Below, piece by piece: positions 39,266 to 53,267 of a DNA stretch of 64,000 bases. This stretch comes from Pagrus major (lineage: Eukaryota; Chordata; Actinopteri; Spariformes; Sparidae), in assembly GCF_040436345.1 (NCBI RefSeq), contig NC_133224.1:9168741-9232740 (forward strand), written 5' to 3'. The position numbers and the translations under genes are program-made. The notes beneath the pieces were generated by a model. It was not told where the DNA came from. It searched no databases and saw nothing but the letters and a program-made list of their open reading frames with translations. Every line of letters starts with the position of its first letter. The first letter of the stretch is position 1.

Positions 39266-39724
39266 TCTTAAGACCTTGTTGTATTGTCATAGTGGTATTT
39301 GTATGTCTACCTATGTGTAGAGGGTTTCTTGTTAGTATAGTGATTCAAGAATAGAGTTAATTTTGTTAGATTTTTGAGAGATCTTTAAAATCAGCTAAAA
39401 ACAACTGCAAACTGCCCTCACTAGCCGGCACCAGAAACACCAGTTTTATTAACATACACATTTTAATTACAGTGACATCATTTGAACTGTCATCCTTGTC
39501 AAATTGCCTAAAACAAGTTGCATCTCAGATATAATATACGCAATATTTTTATGTAAAACGTTGAACCGTACAGATTAAATTATGCTCAATTTTGAGTGTT
39601 TTCATTCTCTGAAATGAGTCGACGAGTCTCAGTGTAAACTTCCATTTAAATGCGAGGAAAATTAGTTCTTGCCTGTAATTGTCAATCCTTTTCACCAAAA
39701 GAATTTAACAGGGATTTTTCCAGC

Positions 39725-40010
39725 TGTGCGAGGCTCCAGGGTGCAACTGTTTGGGTCGCGCATGTGCCGAAATATCTATCAAGTGTGACTAAACATTTTC
39801 ATTGGTCGCACCACTGCACCTGGTATTTAGAGATTAGAGATCAGATTAAAAAATGTATAAAATATTTTTAACAAACACCAACCACCTATTCCTGTATACA
39901 ATCATTTACACAATGTGTTTAGAAATCAAATTAAAATATATTATTGGGTGACGCTAAGTTATGTGCTGGTGCACAATTATAAAAAAGTTAGGCGCACCAG
40001 TACTAAAAAC
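39725..40010. repeat. Possible non-autonomous hAT-like remnant
   Basis: 'ctccagggtgcaactgtttgggtcgcgc' on the left and 'ggtgcacaat...gttaggcgcaccagtac' on the right resemble fish elements rich in 'ggtcgcaccagtgc'. I could not define ends or a target duplication. Confidence 0.35.
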
Positions 40011-40589
40011 AACCAACTGCATAAAATCCGTGGTTCGGGCTCTGAGGAGCTAGTGATGATTTTCTAAAACTGTTGATTAAGTTAGAAATGCATTTGAGAA
40101 TAAATACAGTGCTGATTGGCTGCATGTTGTTGCCACAACAAAAGCACATTAATTTGGCAATGCCACAACATTGCATGTGTAGCTTTACTGTGCACTGCTG
40201 GCCTGATCGTACATACTTTCACCACTGGACAGCTGTTATCTGTTGACTCCTGCTGTATTACATCATTTCTGCTCTGCTGTTGATTGTTTATTAGTTAGAT
40301 CTCTGTAATTTTTCACTTTCAAGTCCTCTGGGACATTCTTTAATACGCTTGTGTTGAAATGAACCCCATTGTCTGTAGAGAAACAAGACGGAGAAGCAAT
40401 AATTCACCTTTGCTGAGGACTTGTAGTCTAAACTTGCACTCTGTATGCACTGTACTGTGTTCAGCTCTGACGAGCAGCGCTGCAAGTTTTTGATTATTCT
40501 GCTCCTCTCATGTTTGTTCCAAGTCATTTGGAGCAACATTTGGGTGAACACATAACGTTGATGGATGTTGTGGTTTGCTTCTGGAGATT

Positions 40590-40590
<1 letters not shown>

Positions 40591-40630
<40 letters not shown>

Positions 40631-40642
40631 GTGCGTGTGTGT
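40591..40642. repeat. GT microsatellite
   Basis: (GT)n of more than 15 units, grading into GT/GC alternation. Confidence 0.9.
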
Positions 40643-41231
40643 GCACTTGTTTGCTTGTTGGTGTTTTATTTCTTTGTTACTGGGAACGGGCATGGGTTTG
40701 CCTGCGTGTTTGTGTGCGTATGTGCTCGTCGTTTGCGCGTGGCGCTCAGCGGGGAAAATGAGGGGTTGCGTCGTGCCTGGAACAGCCGAGCATGGTTTTG
40801 GAAAAAGGGGCCCCAGCACCTTTTTGATGTGTCCCCCTCTTCATTCATGTGCTGCCAGTCCGCTGGCTTGCACAGGCCCGTCCATTTGTGTGATGGTTTC
40901 GATGGCCAGAAATATGACGGGCACAAAGCAGTCTTTACCCAGCAGCCTAAAGGCTTAAAACACAACAACTTTACTGTGTGTTAGTGTCTTTGTACCCTTG
41001 TGTCTCCCGGTGTCGTGTTCTTTGTGTTTGTCTCTTTGTATCTGGCTCAGTGTCCTCGTGTCTGCATGTTCACTCACACCCACTTGTCCCTCCTCTTGCA
41101 GCCCCATGGTTTTCTATCAGGCAGCTAAAACAGTGCACCGTCCTGCAGGGGCTTTTTAGGGCAGCTAAAGCTCTCTGGGTCCTGCAGGGCCTCCCTGTCA
41201 GGAAGGCTACTCGACTGGAAATGCAATACAT

Positions 41232-41233
<2 letters not shown>

Positions 41234-41275
<42 letters not shown>
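41234..41275. repeat. CA microsatellite
   Basis: (CA)n of about 20 units in intron 2. Confidence 0.9.
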
Positions 41276-41277
<2 letters not shown>

Positions 41278-41564
41278 TCTTAGATTCAGACAGACACACA
41301 CACAAACAGACACAACACATGAACATACAGGCGGGATAAGCTGCCTCCTCTGTTAGGGGAGCCGCCCCTTCAAGGGCTTATTCACCCAAACAACAGCTCT
41401 GCAGAATCCATCGCCTCACATGCAAACGCTCAATAGAAACAGCCTTTTAGTTATCGAAAACGTCCATACTCAGACTAAAATAAGACCCTGATATTTTTTT
41501 TAATTAAAATAATTTTCTTTTGCATTTTTTTCCCTCCATCTTTTTGAGTGAAAAGACTACGGTT

Positions 41565-41848
41565 CATCTGTTAGTGGTTATTATTTTGCTAATCTGTTAA
41601 TCTGACATTTTTCTTTTTGAGAAATACAGTCAAAATTCTCTGATTCCAGCTTCTAAAATCTGAACATTTCCTGGTTTCTTTCCTCCTCAGTAACGGCAAA
41701 CTGAATATCTTTGGGCTGTGGACAAAACGAGACGAATCATTTTTGTTACCATTTTACATTTTATAGACCAAATGACTAATCGATTAATCAAGAGTATAAC
41801 TGCCAGATTAATCTGCAATGAAAATAATATTTAGTCGCAGCCCTCACA
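41565..41848. repeat. Copy of the 'gctgcaac' repeat, inverted
   Basis: It is read in reverse: 'aaatgactaatcgattaatcaagag', then 'agattaatctgcaatgaaaataat', then 'tagtcgcagccctc' at the end. Internal 'ctttgggctgtggacaaaac' confirms the family. Confidence 0.65.
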
Positions 41849-42482
41849 TCTGCCATTCAGCTTGCACTGAATTTAAAGTATAAACATCTATTTGTTTCCC
41901 TCAATGGCTGTTGATGCTTTTAGGTACACTTTTGTCTCTTCAGCACTGCTCTTTGTTTTAAAACTGTTGTTGTGCAGTATAACATCAGAGCTGTGATCTG
42001 GTCCAAGTTATAGCACGATCCTGTTGTTTTAGGCAACTTCCTATCAGCGTTTTAGAGGCTCACAAGGGCCTTCTGGAGGTCAGACATCAGACATTGTGCA
42101 GGCTCTTCTCTTTAGGTCACCACTCGTAGATTCACAAGTGGAGAATAGATTAAAGTGGAGGGTGAGCGGCAGCCTGGAGCAGCTGATTGTTGATGTCTTA
42201 ACCCCCGAGCCTGACACCACGAATGTGTGTAATCTACCTTTTGTGATTCACGAGGGCGCACACTAATTGCAGTCTGATCATGTTAATTGAGCTATTTCAC
42301 CGTGCACGTGTGTTTTAATATGCCCCTCCACTGTGTGTGTGTGTGCACGCGCGTGTTTTGAGTGTGTATGTTCACAGGGGGTCTTGTGACAGCCCCACTC
42401 TGCTGTAGACGCTGTGGCAGATGTACAGGACAGATGCCTGTCTGCTCGGCTGCATCTGTAGCCTGGCTTAACCTAGCCCCTC

Positions 42483-42487
<5 letters not shown>

Positions 42488-42521
<34 letters not shown>
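42488..42521. repeat. CA microsatellite
   Basis: (CA)n of about 16 units. Confidence 0.9.
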
Positions 42522-42526
<5 letters not shown>

Positions 42527-43069
42527 CGCTCGCCCGACCCCCTGTAGTGCCTGCTGTTGAATATGTATCTCTTTTTATGAATCTGTCTGACACATTTTTG
42601 TCTCACTTGTCAAGCATTTCCTCTTTTGTTTTCTCTTGTATGTTAACCTGTTTCTCCCTTTCCTCGCTCCATACATCTGTCACCTCCTCATATTCGTCTT
42701 CTTTTTTAATGAATACCCTTTCGCACATTTTCTTCACCTAAAAAAAAAAAAAAAACAGCCATCAAACACATGTGCCATTTGCTCCTTGTCCACCACTATG
42801 TGTGACACTCTCTCTGTGTGGTTGTTTGCTCCTGTGTTGTGTTGTTTCAGCTCTTCTTCGCTGGTATTTCCTGCATGTTGCATATATGGCCTGATTAACT
42901 GTGCAAGTGTCTTGTTAGTTCAGGTCACCATCTGCATCACAAATCTGCTTGTGGCTTAACTGCCAACCTTGCCGATAAAAAAACGTTTTTTTGCATAGAT
43001 GCATGTTTGCATTGTCATTGCCTGCCCCTCGTTGTGCGCAACTTTTTATATTACATGTGGATGTGGCTT

Positions 43070-43104
43070 TGTGTGTGTGTGTGTGTGTGTGTGCGCGTGT
43101 GTGC

Positions 43105-43143
<39 letters not shown>
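43070..43143. repeat. Long GT microsatellite
   Basis: About 36 GT/GC units with a few CG interruptions; alternating purine-pyrimidine and therefore capable of Z-DNA. Confidence 0.92.
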
Positions 43144-43144
<1 letters not shown>

Positions 43145-43754
43145 CAGTTCAAGATTGAGGTGCCCATTACACTCACTTCCTGTCTCTGATGAAATCTGAT
43201 GCAATAGGACATTGATTTCCCAGTTTGCACTGTTCTTTCTGTGTCTAACTCTAGATATATTTGTATTGGAGTGTTTTTAATGAATACTCTCCCTCCATAT
43301 TCATAAGTCTTATTTATACACACATGTCTGACTTTTGTGTCATCTTGTGTGTCTGCACGCTACTCTCGCATAGGAAGTCAGGCTGTGCACTGGTCACTGT
43401 CTCTCTCACTTCTGCTTCCTTTCAGCTCTCAGGAAGAGACCTAATCTCTATCTCTTGTGTGTGTTTCAGTATGTGTAAGAGATGAGTGATTACTCTAACG
43501 TCCCTTTTATCCCCTTCAGTGTCACTGATCCCTGCAATTATCATTTTTTTGTTTTCGTCTACATATTTCCCCCTCCTGTGCCAGTTGTTACAACAGTTGC
43601 ATCACATTTTTGTCTTTACGGGCAGATAATGAAGTCATTGATTACAGGCAGCTTCTCGAACATCATTACTGTTATCATTTCCCTACTGTACCTCATCTCA
43701 TAAAAACTTTGCTGGACTACTATCAGATTTCCATTCTCTCTTTTATCACTGTCC

Positions 43755-44292
43755 TTAAAGGTTAAATTAACCCCATAATGAAATGTTAGTCATTATCTTC
43801 TTACCCTCATGATGTAAAGTAAAGTCCAGAAAGGTTTCCTGGTCCACAAAACATTTCTGGAGCTTCACAGAAAAACAGTGTTGCCGCATTCTCGTAAAAA
43901 ACTGAAGTAGATACATAAAAAACAACTGAAATAAACATAAAATGGCTCCATACAGCTCGCCTGGTGTAATCCAAGTCTCAGAGAAGAATCTGGCTTGGAA
44001 AGGGGTATAAATAACATCTTTTCAAATCAATTTGGGATCTCAGGGCTTCCTGGCACTTGGTTTACATCGGATGAGCTGTATGGAGCCATTTTACATTTTT
44101 ACTGTTGTTTTTCAGCCCACATCTTCTTCAGTTGTTTAGGTGAATTGCTTCAGTTGTTTTTGTTTTTTCGCTGTGAAGCTCCAGAAATGTTTTGCAGACT
44201 ACAAAACTTAATCCGACTTTCCATCATCATTTCACCCAACATGGTGTGAGTAGATGACTGAATTTTCGTTTTTCAGTGAGCTTAACCTTTTA
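43755..44292. mobile_element. MITE with long imperfect inverted repeats
   Basis: The left arm runs 'ttaaaggttaaattaacccc', then 'tagtcattatcttcttaccctcatg', 'acatttctggagcttcacag' and 'aaaatggctccatacagctc'. The right arm carries the same blocks reverse-complemented in mirror order: 'gagctgtatggagccatttta', 'ctgtgaagctccagaaatg', 'gtgagtagatgactgaatttt' and 'gcttaaccttttatt'. The 'ctcaccctcatg' type of end is common in teleost MITEs. No coding capacity. Confidence 0.8.
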
Positions 44293-45489
44293 TTGGTTTT
44301 TAAGTACCCAGTTACTACTCAAGCATGGCAATGAATGGTGCATGAAATACTGGTGTGGCTGTGTCATGTGTCTGGCACAAGCATACAAGATGCTCACTAG
44401 TAAATGGCCAGTTCTGTTTAGATGATGACAAGGAGCCACATCTACATATTTTTCTAGACACTTTTAAACTGAATAGCCTTATTCATTTTGACGACAGTTT
44501 ATTTGTGCTCATCTGCGTTTTACACATTGGGTGTGTCATTGTCATTTGTTCCCTTTTTAGGTGGTTGTTTTTCCCCTCTTGTGAATGTCCCTTTAAAGTC
44601 ATGATTTCACCCTGAATTTCCCCATCCTTAAACTTTTTGTTTTTTTACGGTTTACGTCATCGCCTCATAAATATCGATGGCATGGTTTTTATGGCTGCAA
44701 TGCAACATTACACTGGAAGGAATTTGAAGAAAATATTATACACTTTCCCTCAAAATTCAGCCTGACATATTTGGTATCTTTGTAAACGCTGGGTTCCCCA
44801 CTAGAATTTAATATAAAATTCTGTGGGTTTGAACAATGCTTGGCTACATGACACGAGTTTGTAAAGACGGACCCACCGCTGGGTTAATCATTTGATCCCA
44901 GGATATTCAGTTTCATGTGATCATTGCCACATGTTGGGGCATCTTTGTTATCTATTCAGAGGTTATTCAGAGGTGGCTGTGAAGTGGGTAGCCGTGCTTA
45001 AGAGGGCATTGCCGATGACAGCACGTTTAGAACGGCTGCAAGTGAAAGCTTAATCTTCTGGTGAGGCATTTCTGTCTTGACAGGGGGGGAACGGTCTCTC
45101 CCCAACTCAGCCACAGTGGTCTGGAACAGTTTGGTGAGCAGTGAAACAGTGTTAACCACAAGCCAAGGCTGTCGCACGAAGCCTACCCAACACCACTGTG
45201 AGATTCTGGTGTCATAGAATAACTATGCTGCAATGTTTGTGAATATTTACTCAGAGAATAAAAGATGACATTAATTATAGAGCTGGGGGATTGTGGCTGA
45301 CTTAACTTTTATTCTTTTTGGGGGGGATTGATTTAAAGAGGTGATAATTGGAGTTTGTGAGGTGACGTTGGAAACGGAACATAAGCAGAAAGTTGTGTTT
45401 TCACAACACACAGCAGAAGGGCAGTTTGATTACCAGAACACTAGTAAATGGGAGAGATTGTGAAAGTGGATTATTCTGGAAATCTGCGG

Positions 45490-45585
45490 TTAATATCATT
45501 TTTTTGTTATTGATTAATCTGTTGCTTATTGTCTCGATGAATCAATTAATTGTTTGGACTATAAAATATTAGAAAAACGCCGTAG
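45490..45585. repeat. Fragment of the 'gctgcaac' repeat
   Basis: 'ttattgattaatctgttgcttattgtctcgatgaatcaattaattgtttgg' matches the family's end only. Confidence 0.5.
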
Positions 45586-47142
45586 TTGCTGATTCATTTC
45601 TTGTTAAGTGACTCATTATTGTAACGCTGATATACACGCAAACTGCCGTATATAAAAAAAAAAAGTGCGTGAGTGTGTATATGAGTCTTTTGTTTTATCT
45701 GTGATGTCACCCTTCCTGCAAGTCGTACAGGTCCTGTCACATCATCAGAGGTGTCCAGTGACATGTGCCGGCCCTGCAGGTCTGACATCAGCAGGTTCTG
45801 ACTCCATATAATCAATCAGAGCTGAGTCTCTCTACTGTGTCTCTATCTGACACTGGCGAGTGTATCGCTCATTTCAGCCCCAGAGGAAGGTTATGTCATT
45901 GAATGTAAACATAAGAAAAGTGAGATACTTCAGCACATCCTTGCAAAAAAAAAAAAGAAAAAAAGAAAAACCTCAGCTTGTGAATGTACTGTGCCCTTTT
46001 CTCCTGGCTTTATTTCAGGAAAAGAAATAATTTTCTCCATGTGGTGTGTAAATGGTATCAGATTGCGTTGGATCAGTTAAATGGCGTCAAATGTTTGGAA
46101 TTCTAGGATTGCACCTCTGTCATCTTCAGTTACACTCCGCAGACGATGATTATTTTTGGAAAATAGCGAATAAACAACAGAGTGTAATTTTGGGTTGCCG
46201 TGAGGCTCAAATTGCAGCTTTCATCCAGGAAAATAATTGTCTCATCACACAGTGAGGTGAGAAATAAAACATTTCCCAGTCCATTATGAAATGGATAAAC
46301 CAAAATCCCTCCAGCCGTCCTCCTCCTCTTCCTCCTCGTCACCCCCTCCCTCACACACACACTGTAAGGGGCCCCTTGCTTTTCATAACAAAGGTCCTGT
46401 CTAACCCGAGCGTGCGGCCTAGTATTGCGTGGCAGAGTGGAAAGCTGTGTGTGTGTCTGCGTGGGAAGCCCTCTGAGCGCCCCGGCGTGTCAGGTGTCGC
46501 TGACATCTGTGCGTGTGCACTGATTGGGTCGGGGTGCATTAATGTCCATGTGTGATGCGTCTTAATTGTGCATCTAAGCCCCCAATCTTTGACCTCTTGC
46601 TTCTCAGTCCAACAAACTTCTCTCCCAGATATTAAAATGATTTTGGGCTTGTTTGTGTAAAGGGGGACGGGGGAGGTGTGGGAGGGTTTGGCGGAGTTGA
46701 CAGAAGTAATTGGAGCGCGGCCCTTGCAACATTTTGACACGAGATGAGGAATCTTTGCTGGTGAGCTCAGCTCTGTTTTTGTTTTTTCAGCTCTGGTGTT
46801 TTCTTTTTTTTTTTCTTCTTCTACCCCTGTCAACCCTTCCTTGTCTCCCCCCTCTCTCTGTTCTCTTCCTTTCCTTTGCTCCTCGCTGTCCCTCTGAGCC
46901 GGTCATTAACGGTTCAGCCCCCTCCACACCTCAAATGGACCCAGCTGGGGGAGAACATAGCTTTTTGGCTAGCAGACCGTGCCGGCTCTGAGGCTTTTCA
47001 GAGGTCATTACGAGTGTATGTGTGCATTTGTGTTTCTGTGCATTCATCACGGTACGGTCCCCACAGCGACCCTCAAGGATCTCTCTGAATCAGTCTCAAC
47101 ATACACATTATCATTTCATCTCATCTGCTGGCCTCTAAATGA

Positions 47143-47274
<132 letters not shown>

Positions 47275-47465
47275 TGAGTGAAATAGAAACTGCAGCTTCT
47301 GCTCTGGTTTGACTCAGTTATCAAGGTTTCCTCAGGCCTTGATGATCATTGGGCGTTGTTGGATTTGAGAAGATAAAATGAGAAGAAGGTTTCTGACATT
47401 CACTGATGGAAAATCTTACCAGGACTGATTTCTTTGTCAGTCTTAGAGGAAAAGTTAATCAATTT

Positions 47466-47680
47466 GAAAAAGTGTTTATTTGCTTTTCTTGCTCAAAGTT
47501 GGATGAGAAGATCAACACCTCTCGCTTATCTCTTCGATGAATATGAAGCTACAGCTAGCAGCCGGTTACTTAGCTCAGCGTGAAGACTGGAAACAGAGTT
47601 AAACAGCTAGTCTGGCTCTGTCCGAAGGGAACAAATCAACCTTGAAGCACCTATTTGTTCATTCTGTAATAAAAAACGTT
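47466..47680 (+). mobile_element. Half copy of the 'agcttagc' DNA transposon
   Basis: 'gtttatttgcttttcttgctc', 'tgaagctacagctagcagccgg', 'tagctcagcgtgaagactgg' and 'gtctggctctgtccgaaggg' occur in the same order as in the 4438 copy. The right half is missing. Confidence 0.7.
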
Positions 47681-49153
47681 TTACACTAGTTCTTTACACT
47701 ATGCTTAACAAATTTGTAATGTATGTCACTCAAGGGGATCTCAGGCCTAAGAAATGAATGAAAAACACACACTCCAGCTCCACCTCTGGGCAGCGTTGGC
47801 AACTCGACCTCTCTGACCTCCCATATCAAAAGAGGTCAGAGGAGGAAAAGAGCAGCAACTGCCGCATGAGGTCACATTCAGGTGAAGGCCACAGAGAGGA
47901 GGAAGGAAAGGAAGTAAGAAGCGATGGGGATAGGGGGGATAAAAGGCTCCTGGGGGGGGGGGGTGTACCCGTGAGACCATGGTGCATTTAGGTGTGAGGG
48001 TTCAAGGACGAGAGGTGTGAAGGTCTCAGAGGTTTACAGTTCAGCTGAGGCCGTCTTTCACAACCACTACTCTTTTTTTTTTCTTTTTTCTCTCTTGAAC
48101 TCTCATCTTTTCTTCCTGTAACTTTGCCTCTCACCTTTCTACCTCTCACTCTCAAACTTTTTATAGCTTTCCCCCCCCCCCATCACACCCCCTTCTTGCT
48201 CATTATGCAACTCTCTTCAGCACTCCGTCCTCCGCCTGTTTTCTTGGCCCGGGCTGCCGACGCTGCTTGCGATCTCATCAGGCCTATCTCTTGGTAAAAC
48301 AGCGGGCCAAGTCCGAGACACCTCAGAGAGTTGGAGGAGAAAGACAGAAGAGACGGAGACAAATTCCTCAGATATTGTAGCTGTCTTATCCAGTTAAAGC
48401 GACAGCTGGTCACATTCAAACACTCTTGTCCCATGCATTCTTGTACAAGTTGCTGGATTGTGGCAACGCACCAATAAACCATCTAGCAGGATGACAGACA
48501 AGTGTTTGAATGAGTCTGCTTAGTCCCAGAGGGGATTTCTGCTGTATCACAGTCACATATACAAAGTCAGCCTCCTTTCCCCTGCGTGCATGTCAGTGTT
48601 TCAACATCCTCTGGCCTGTAAAGCCCCACGGTGCAGCTCGTGCTGTCTGGCACCTCTGATTACTTCTGTCGTAACAAGGGGAGCCCAAGAGAAGTGGGTG
48701 CACGGAGAATGCAAATGCTCTCCCTTTCTAGCTGCCTCTTTTCTGTCTGCGCTTTTTATAGGAGGTGAAAGTAGACAAACACCCACAGAGACAGACAGGG
48801 CTGTTGCGAAATAGGCCGCTTTCCAGTTCCACACTGACGCACATGGATTTATTTGAAGTGCGCTGCTTCAGTGATGAGTTGATTTGAAGTTATTCTTAAT
48901 GGAGTTTTGTAGGAAGTATTTTCAGGGAGGAAAAAATAAGAGGTATTAAAATCCTTTAATGGAAAAAAGTGGCCTTTTTCTTGAAATCCTGGTTTATGTT
49001 TGTTTCAGCAGATCAGTTTCATGTTGGACTGCTCGTTTTAACATCTGCTAAATTAGGCTAAACGGCTCGAGGAAAGAGTGTTTAGTTTAGTTGTGCATAA
49101 CAATATGTTGATAAAGGTTTCTCAGAGTCTGGGTTAGCTTAGTTTAGTACAGG

Positions 49154-49170
49154 TCTGCCCTCTTCTGGTG
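49154..49170 (-). promoter_or_regulatory. CTCF-like motif
   Basis: On the - strand it reads CACCAGAAGAGGGCAGA, close to the CTCF core CCASYAGRKGGCRS with one mismatch. Motif evidence only. Confidence 0.3.
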
Positions 49171-49439
49171 TAAATTAGGAGATGCACATAGTCATCTTAA
49201 TACTGTTTAAACAGGTGCTACACTTGTTTTTGTTTAGATGCTGACAACCAGACTAAAATGTTCCTCCTGTCCTTGAAATGTGCCTTTCAAAAATAAGATT
49301 TCTTTCAATATTTTTCACTTTCTCTTAAAACAACACTTTTGTTTACAGTAGCAGGCAGAAATTAGAGCAGCAAAGATGACTTGAAAAAGGTCAAATTCCT
49401 CTGAATCTAGCTTTGGTAATATAAATGTTTAATTAAACT

Positions 49440-49560
49440 GAATATTTTTTGTTTTAATCATCATTTTGTGACATTTTAAAGACCAAACGACTAATCAATT
49501 ACTCAAGAAATAATTTAAAACTTTAAAAACTATTAAAAAAATGTGCGTTGCAACCCTAAC
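49440..49560. repeat. Fragment of the 'gctgcaac' repeat, inverted
   Basis: 'gaccaaacgactaatcaattactcaag' followed by 'gtgcgttgcaaccctaac' is the reversed family end. Confidence 0.6.
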
Positions 49561-49678
49561 TGGAACAGGAGCAAATAGGGTCGCAGATATTCGGTATCTG
49601 AAGTGGGACCTACTTTAAGAATTTGCCAACAAAAGTGAATATCAATGAGCGGGAAAAAAGGTATCTTTCAGTTATTAA

Positions 49679-49927
<249 letters not shown>

Positions 49928-50126
49928 TAGCCACACACCTTACCTCCAGACCCTTTACAGTAGCATTACAAGAAGACTCTGCATTTAAAAGGTTGTTCAT
50001 TCCAACCATTTCTCTGTTGACAGTGCTGACAAACATGTAACAGATGTTTTGTATTTGTTTGTTTACATTTTTTAAAGAAAACTTGCACCAACTGAATCTA
50101 TTTGCACCAGAAAAATCTGACCCTAA

Positions 50127-50429
<303 letters not shown>

Positions 50430-50705
50430 TGACCTACACCTAACAACATCAGTGTCTAACACTATCAGTCATTGCATTGTAGAGCTATATCTCATTTTTA
50501 TTCCTAGTTTGAAGCTAATTAACACTTTTTTAAAATATCTTTTTCTCTCTCTCTCAAGATATGTTCCCTTACATGCCAAGAGTCCTTCTTAATATACATC
50601 CATGGCAGCATCATAAAAAATAAGAGAATTGTATTAGTATTTAGTTTACGCCCCTGATAACAGGATGAGTTGTCAACTTTTTTGCCATTGTTGGGCCTGT
50701 TACTA

Positions 50706-51561
50706 TGGGGTTCCATTTGTGCCAAAAATATGTCGCCATGCGCACTGTCTATGTCTACTGAACATGTGAGAAGACATTTGTCTATGTCTATTAAACGTTG
50801 AACTGTCCTTGTGTCATTTGACGTTGTCATTACATCGTGTCGTCATGACGTCAAAGTGTTGTTATGATGTGTGTTGTGATGTGTTGTTTGACAGTGTCAT
50901 GATGATGTGTGTTATGACGTGTCGTCTTGATGCGTCGTTGCTATGCGTCGTTGCTATGCGTCGTTGCTATGCGTCGTTACTATATGTCGTTACTACGTGT
51001 CGTCTTGATGTGTTGTTTGACAACGTCGTTGCTATGCATCGTTACTATGCGTCGTTACTACGTGTCGTCTCGATGTGTCGTTTGACAACGTCGTTACTAT
51101 GCGTCATCAAAATATAGAAGTTTCACACAAAATTACACTGGAAACACAGGACCAACTGTCACCAGTGTCCATTGCAACAATGCCCTCCATGAAAAGTCCC
51201 AATTCTGGCAATAAACACAGTTTGTGGCTTGCTGCATTAAGGAGTGTCCACTGAACTTCAAAGTTTACTGAGTAGCCAGGCATAACGACGTTGTCAGACG
51301 ACGCATCAAGACGACACGTAGTAACGACACGTACTAACGACACATAGTAACGACATAAAGACACTGTCAAACAACACATCACAACACACATCATAACAAT
51401 ACTTTGTCAGATGACACATCATGACGACACAATGTAATGACAACGTCAAATGACACAAGGACAGTTCAACGTTTAATAGACATAGACAAATGTCTTCTCA
51501 CATGTTCAGTAGACATAGACAGTGCGCATGGCGACATATTTTTGGCACAAATGGAACCCCA
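50706..51561. mobile_element. Fold-back transposon with near-identical 130-nt ends and minisatellite arms
   Basis: The first 130 nt (starting TGGGGTTCCATTTGTGCC) are exactly the reverse complement of the last 130 nt. After one mismatch the arms stay similar for roughly 400 nt each. They enclose a unique spacer of about 170 nt (about 51115-51290). TA flanks both ends (50704-50705 and 51562-51563), consistent with a TA target duplication. The inner arms are degenerate tandem repeats of a 13-mer close to GTCGTTGCTATGC. No coding capacity. TA duplication suggests mobilisation by a Tc1/mariner-type or related transposase, but superfamily is not certain. Confidence 0.88.
50931..50996. repeat. 13-bp minisatellite inside the fold-back arm
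   Basis: Four to five units of GCGTCGTTGCTAT with G/A variation occur in tandem. A related higher-order block 'gtcgtctcgatgtgtcgtttgacaacg' follows, and mirrored units occur in the right arm at about 51295-51360. Confidence 0.85.
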
Positions 51562-51890
51562 TATGTTACTGGCATATAGGTGCAAGACGTATGTGATTAA
51601 AGCACTTAAACACTGATTTTGACTTTGTGGGGATGTAAAAAATGTGTTGAATGTGAATGATTTGTTTAAAAATCTGTTTTAAGTGCTGACTTATTTAGTC
51701 ATTTCACAATTTATTTCACTAAATGTTTCTTGTTTTATCCTTTTGTATTTTATTCTGTTTAATTTCTCTGCTTTATTTATTTTAATATTTATTTATTTTA
51801 CTTTGATTTTATTCATTTTTATGTTTTCTTTCAAAGCACGCTGTAACAATTGTTAATCATTATCATGAACAACTCCCTTATTATTTCCAA

Positions 51891-51907
51891 CCACTAGAGG
51901 GCAGTGT
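51891..51907 (+). promoter_or_regulatory. CTCF-like motif
   Basis: CCACTAGAGGGCAGTGT fits the CTCF core consensus CCASYAGRKGGCRSY well. It lies 131 bp upstream of exon 6. Binding is not shown by sequence alone. Confidence 0.45.
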
Positions 51908-51982
51908 AGCTTCACCTTAGTGTCCACTAACCCAGTTTCAGTATGTAGCACACCTGTAGTGTACACATCAGCTGGCCTTTGA

Positions 51983-52261
<279 letters not shown>

Positions 52262-52393
52262 TGAGGAATGTGGTTTGACAGGTTGTCACGTTGTCTTCAT
52301 GTCTGTCTGTAAATGTAACCCACGCTGTATTATAGTAATTACACAGACACTGGGGGTGATTGATAGCTTGGCGGTGGGTTTGTGTGTACATGA

Positions 52394-52744
<351 letters not shown>

Positions 52745-52973
52745 TGAGCGTTCTCATCATGTGACTTTCTTGTTTCAATTTCTTTGATTTCTTCCCTCTT
52801 TTTTCATCTTCCCACTCAACTGATCTCCCTTTTAGTGTTGTCACGATACTGGAATTTCTAACTTCAATTCAGTATATTGAGGGCATTGAGGGCGTAGAAA
52901 TTTTAGATTTTTATTACAATGTGTATCAATGTAGAGGCTGAGAGAAGAGCGAGTGGGAGAGTGCATCTGGTAA

Positions 52974-53267
<294 letters not shown>

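Noticed and set aside
40565..40984. 139-codon frame beginning in a GT repeat
   Set aside because: Starts in (GT)n giving Cys-Val repeats; the rest lacks any recognised domain and sits in intron 2.
46351..46833. 160-codon open frame on the - strand in intron 2
   Set aside because: Low-complexity, charged composition, antisense to pyrimidine-rich intron sequence; no family similarity recognised.
50809..51394. Open frames of about 100 codons on both strands inside intron 5
   Set aside because: They are translations of the fold-back element's 13-mer tandem repeats; periodic residues reflect DNA repeats, not protein.
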